A DNA stretch of 7,493 bases from Sphingomonas sp. UBA4766. GTDB lineage: Bacteria; Pseudomonadota; Alphaproteobacteria; Sphingomonadales; Sphingomonadaceae. A program made the position numbers and the translations under genes. Each line of letters begins with the position of its first letter. Position 1 is the first letter of the stretch. The DNA lies in contig DHHS01000151.1 of assembly GCA_002403415.1 (NCBI GenBank), positions 1 through 7,493 of the forward strand, written 5' to 3'. Positions 6,284 through 7,493 of the stretch are shown here, in pieces. The notes beneath the pieces were generated by a model. That model was not told the origin of the DNA and ran no database searches. It was given only the letters and a program-made list of their open reading frames with translations.

Positions 6284-7133
6284 CTTGTTCGGTTATTTCT
6301 ATTGCAAGATTGTCGATCAGCCTTGTGCCCGCGATCCGCGCGGCGGCGAGCAGGCGGAGCGGCCGCGACAAATCGCGCGATTCGACCAGCGTTTCGGCAT
6401 CGACCAGCGCGACATAGTCAACCGCGTCAAACCCGCTGTTGAGCAATGTTTCGCGCGCGGTGGCCAGCGCGGTTGCGGCGTCGCCGCCGCGACCGATGCT
6501 GCGTGCCGCATCGCCCAGCGCGCGGGGGAGTGCCACTGCCCGCGCCCGGTCCTCGCCCGCCAGATAGACATTGCGCGACGATAATGCGAGCCCGTCATCT
6601 TCGCGCTGGGTCGGCACTGCGACAATGTCGATCGCGAAGTCGAGATCGGCGACCATGCGGCGGATCACCGCGAGCTGTTGAAAATCCTTTTCGCCGAACA
6701 GCGCGATATCGGGGCGGACCTGATTGAACAGCTTGGCAACGACGGTCGCGACGCCATCGAAATGGCCGGGGCGGGCGGTCCCGTCCAGCCCCTCGCTCAC
6801 CCCGCTGACCGCGATATTGGTGGCAAAACCGGCCGGATACATTTCCTCAACCGGCGGCAGCCACAAGAGCGCGCACCCCGCCTCGCTCAACATCCGCGCG
6901 TCCTGCACCTCGCGCCGCGGATAGCGGGCTAGGTCTTCGCCCGCGCCAAACTGGCGCGGATTGACGAAAATCGACACGATAACGGTATCGGCCACCCGCT
7001 TTGCCGCCTCCACCAGCGCGATGTGCCCGGCGTGCAGCGCGCCCATGGTGGGCACCAGCGCGATTCGCGCGCCCTCTGCCCGGAGTGCGGCGATTTCCGC
7101 GCGCAACGCGCCGAGCTGACGGATGGTTTGCAC
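6279..7133 (-). CDS. panC: Pantothenate synthetase (pantoate--beta-alanine ligase)
   Basis: This enzyme joins pantoate and beta-alanine with ATP through a pantoyl-adenylate, the last step of vitamin B5 synthesis before coenzyme A, in the cytoplasm. The protein has 284 residues, the usual length. The nucleotidyltransferase landmarks are PTMGALHAGH (28-37, holding the HxGH motif), SIFVNPRQF (54-62, pantoate and beta-alanine site), GHFDGVATVV (123-132), FGEKDFQQL (146-154) and LSSRN (184-188, the KMSKS-equivalent loop). All are intact. The GTG at 7133 is chosen because homology begins at VQTIRQL, GGAGG (plus bases 7144-7148) lies 10 bases upstream, and longer frames run through the divergent mipZ start. 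No panB or panD is in the window. It is divergent from mipZ. Confidence 0.97.
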   Translation of the reverse strand: MQTIRQLGALRAEIAALRAEGARIALVPTMGALHAGHIALVEAAKRVADTVIVSIFVNPRQFGAGEDLARYPRREVQDARMLSEAGCALLWLPPVEEMYPAGFATNIAVSGVSEGLDGTARPGHFDGVATVVAKLFNQVRPDIALFGEKDFQQLAVIRRMVADLDFAIDIVAVPTQREDDGLALSSRNVYLAGEDRARAVALPRALGDAARSIGRGGDAATALATARETLLNSGFDAVDYVALVDAETLVESRDLSRPLRLLAAARIAGTRLIDNLAIEITEQG

Positions 7134-7156
7134 CTTGAAACAGCCTCCGATAAGAG
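7128..7156 (+). promoter_or_regulatory. Weak candidate promoter for mipZ
   Basis: TTGCAC (7128-7133) is followed after 17 bases by TAAGAG (7151-7156) on the plus strand. Transcription would begin around 7163, about 44 bases before the mipZ start. The -35 overlaps the panC start codon, and the predicted leader holds the GANTC site at 7190. Based on consensus only; both hexamers are imperfect. Confidence 0.25.
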
Positions 7157-7167
7157 CGGGGCCGCGC

Positions 7168-7196
7168 CTTCTATGGGGGGAGGCGGCGGGAATCAA
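7168..7196 (-). promoter_or_regulatory. Candidate promoter for panC
   Basis: On the minus strand TTGATT (7196-7191) is followed after 17 bases by TAGAAG (7173-7168). Transcription would start near 7161 and give a leader of about 28 bases that includes the GGAGG site. The -35 overlaps a GANTC methylation sequence. This is a fair match to the sigma-70 consensus in the right place, but not proven. Confidence 0.35.
7190..7194. promoter_or_regulatory. GANTC (CcrM methyltransferase) site in panC/mipZ spacer
   Basis: GAATC sits 12 bases before the mipZ GTG and inside the candidate panC -35. In Caulobacter, CcrM methylation of GANTC sites together with GcrA is known to affect transcription of mipZ and ftsZ. 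The motif itself is certain. Its use here is inferred, since GANTC also occurs inside genes in this window (for example 70-74, 3047-3051 and 4359-4363). Confidence 0.4.
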
Positions 7197-7206
7197 GGGA
7201 AGCCGC

Positions 7207-7493
7207 GTGTCGCAGCGAGCGCCGCATGTCATCGTCTTCGCCAATGAAAAGGGCGGAACGGGCAAATCGACCACCGCGGTGCATGTCGCCATTGCGCTCG
7301 CCGCCAAGGGCGCGCGCGTCGCCGCGCTCGATCTCGATCACCGCCAGCGCACGATGGGCCGCTATCTCGACAATCGCGAGGCGACGATGCGCCGGCTGGG
7401 GCGCGAGCTGCCCACCCCGCGCCAGGCAACGCATGACGGCGAGAGCCTGCCGCGCTTCACCGCGCTGCTCGAAGAGCTTTCGGATGGCAGCGA
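7207..7493 (+). CDS. mipZ: Division plane positioning ATPase MipZ, N-terminal part, 3' end outside window
   Basis: A ParA/MinD-superfamily P-loop ATPase. In Caulobacter MipZ binds ParB near the chromosome ends and inhibits FtsZ, so that division occurs at midcell. Ninety-five residues are visible. The deviant Walker A motif NEKGGTGKSTTAVH is at residues 13-26, with Lys15 as the signature lysine. It is followed by the Walker A' strand and the tract LDLDHRQRTMGRYLDNR (41-57). DLD-x-RQRT-x-x-R with NR is diagnostic for MipZ rather than for ParA or Soj. The start is GTG at 7207, supported by AAGGGA (7195-7200) 6 bases upstream. No in-frame ATG lies nearby, and the ATG at 7226 is out of frame. Walker B and the DNA-binding surface lie beyond the right edge. 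An orphan ParA-like protein is the less likely alternative. Confidence 0.9.
   Translation, partial: MSQRAPHVIVFANEKGGTGKSTTAVHVAIALAAKGARVAALDLDHRQRTMGRYLDNREATMRRLGRELPTPRQATHDGESLPRFTALLEELSDGS

Noticed and set aside
7134..7307. Extension of panC upstream to an ATG at 7307
   Set aside because: It would add 58 residues with no PanC homology and run antisense through the conserved P-loop of mipZ. The GTG at 7133 has a GGAGG site and fits the family length.
1..7493. Search for mobile elements, CRISPR arrays, tRNA genes or a defence or other novel gene cluster
   Set aside because: No terminal inverted repeats, transposase or integrase motifs, regularly spaced repeats or tRNA-like sequence were seen. 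All long frames with coding character belong to known housekeeping or transport families.

Overview
This is a GC-rich window of an alphaproteobacterial chromosome, most likely a sphingomonad (Sphingomonadales). The lineage call rests on a MipZ-type ParA ATPase, the TopA C-terminal layout with a lysine-rich tail, a Ble-like VOC protein, a short Sel1-repeat protein and an overall housekeeping gene set. It is inference, not a database match. I see no insertion sequence, phage gene, CRISPR array, tRNA or rRNA. The region is compact and reads as ordinary core genome, with no gap of more than 100 bases between genes.

Layout, left to right. (1) Positions 1-1817, plus strand: the C-terminal two thirds or so of DNA topoisomerase I, cut by the left edge. 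(2) Positions 1821-2970, minus strand: a two-gene operon of a short-chain dehydrogenase/reductase followed, after one base, by a bleomycin-resistance-like VOC protein. It converges on topA with 3 bases between the stop codons. (3) Positions 3038-5349, plus strand and divergent from the SDR: a two-gene ABC importer of the quaternary-amine/osmoprotectant (OpuC/YehXYZ/EgtU) type. It consists of an ATPase without CBS domains and a fused permease plus substrate-binding protein, joined by an ATGA overlap. (4) Positions 5415-7133, minus strand: panC (pantothenate synthetase), then a small Sel1-repeat protein, then a four-helix MAPEG-family membrane protein. Each has a spacer upstream large enough for its own control. 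(5) Positions 7207-7493, plus strand and divergent from panC: the start of mipZ, the ATPase that positions the division plane, cut by the right edge.

The proteins are of known families. The most interesting signals are regulatory. A cluster of three TTAA boxes, including TTAACCAT on the minus strand, lies upstream of the Sel1 gene and resembles CtrA sites. A GANTC (CcrM methylation) site lies in the 73-base panC/mipZ divergent spacer, where it overlaps a candidate panC -35 element. Together they suggest cell-cycle control around this locus, but both are short motifs and need experimental support. I did not find a convincing undescribed system.
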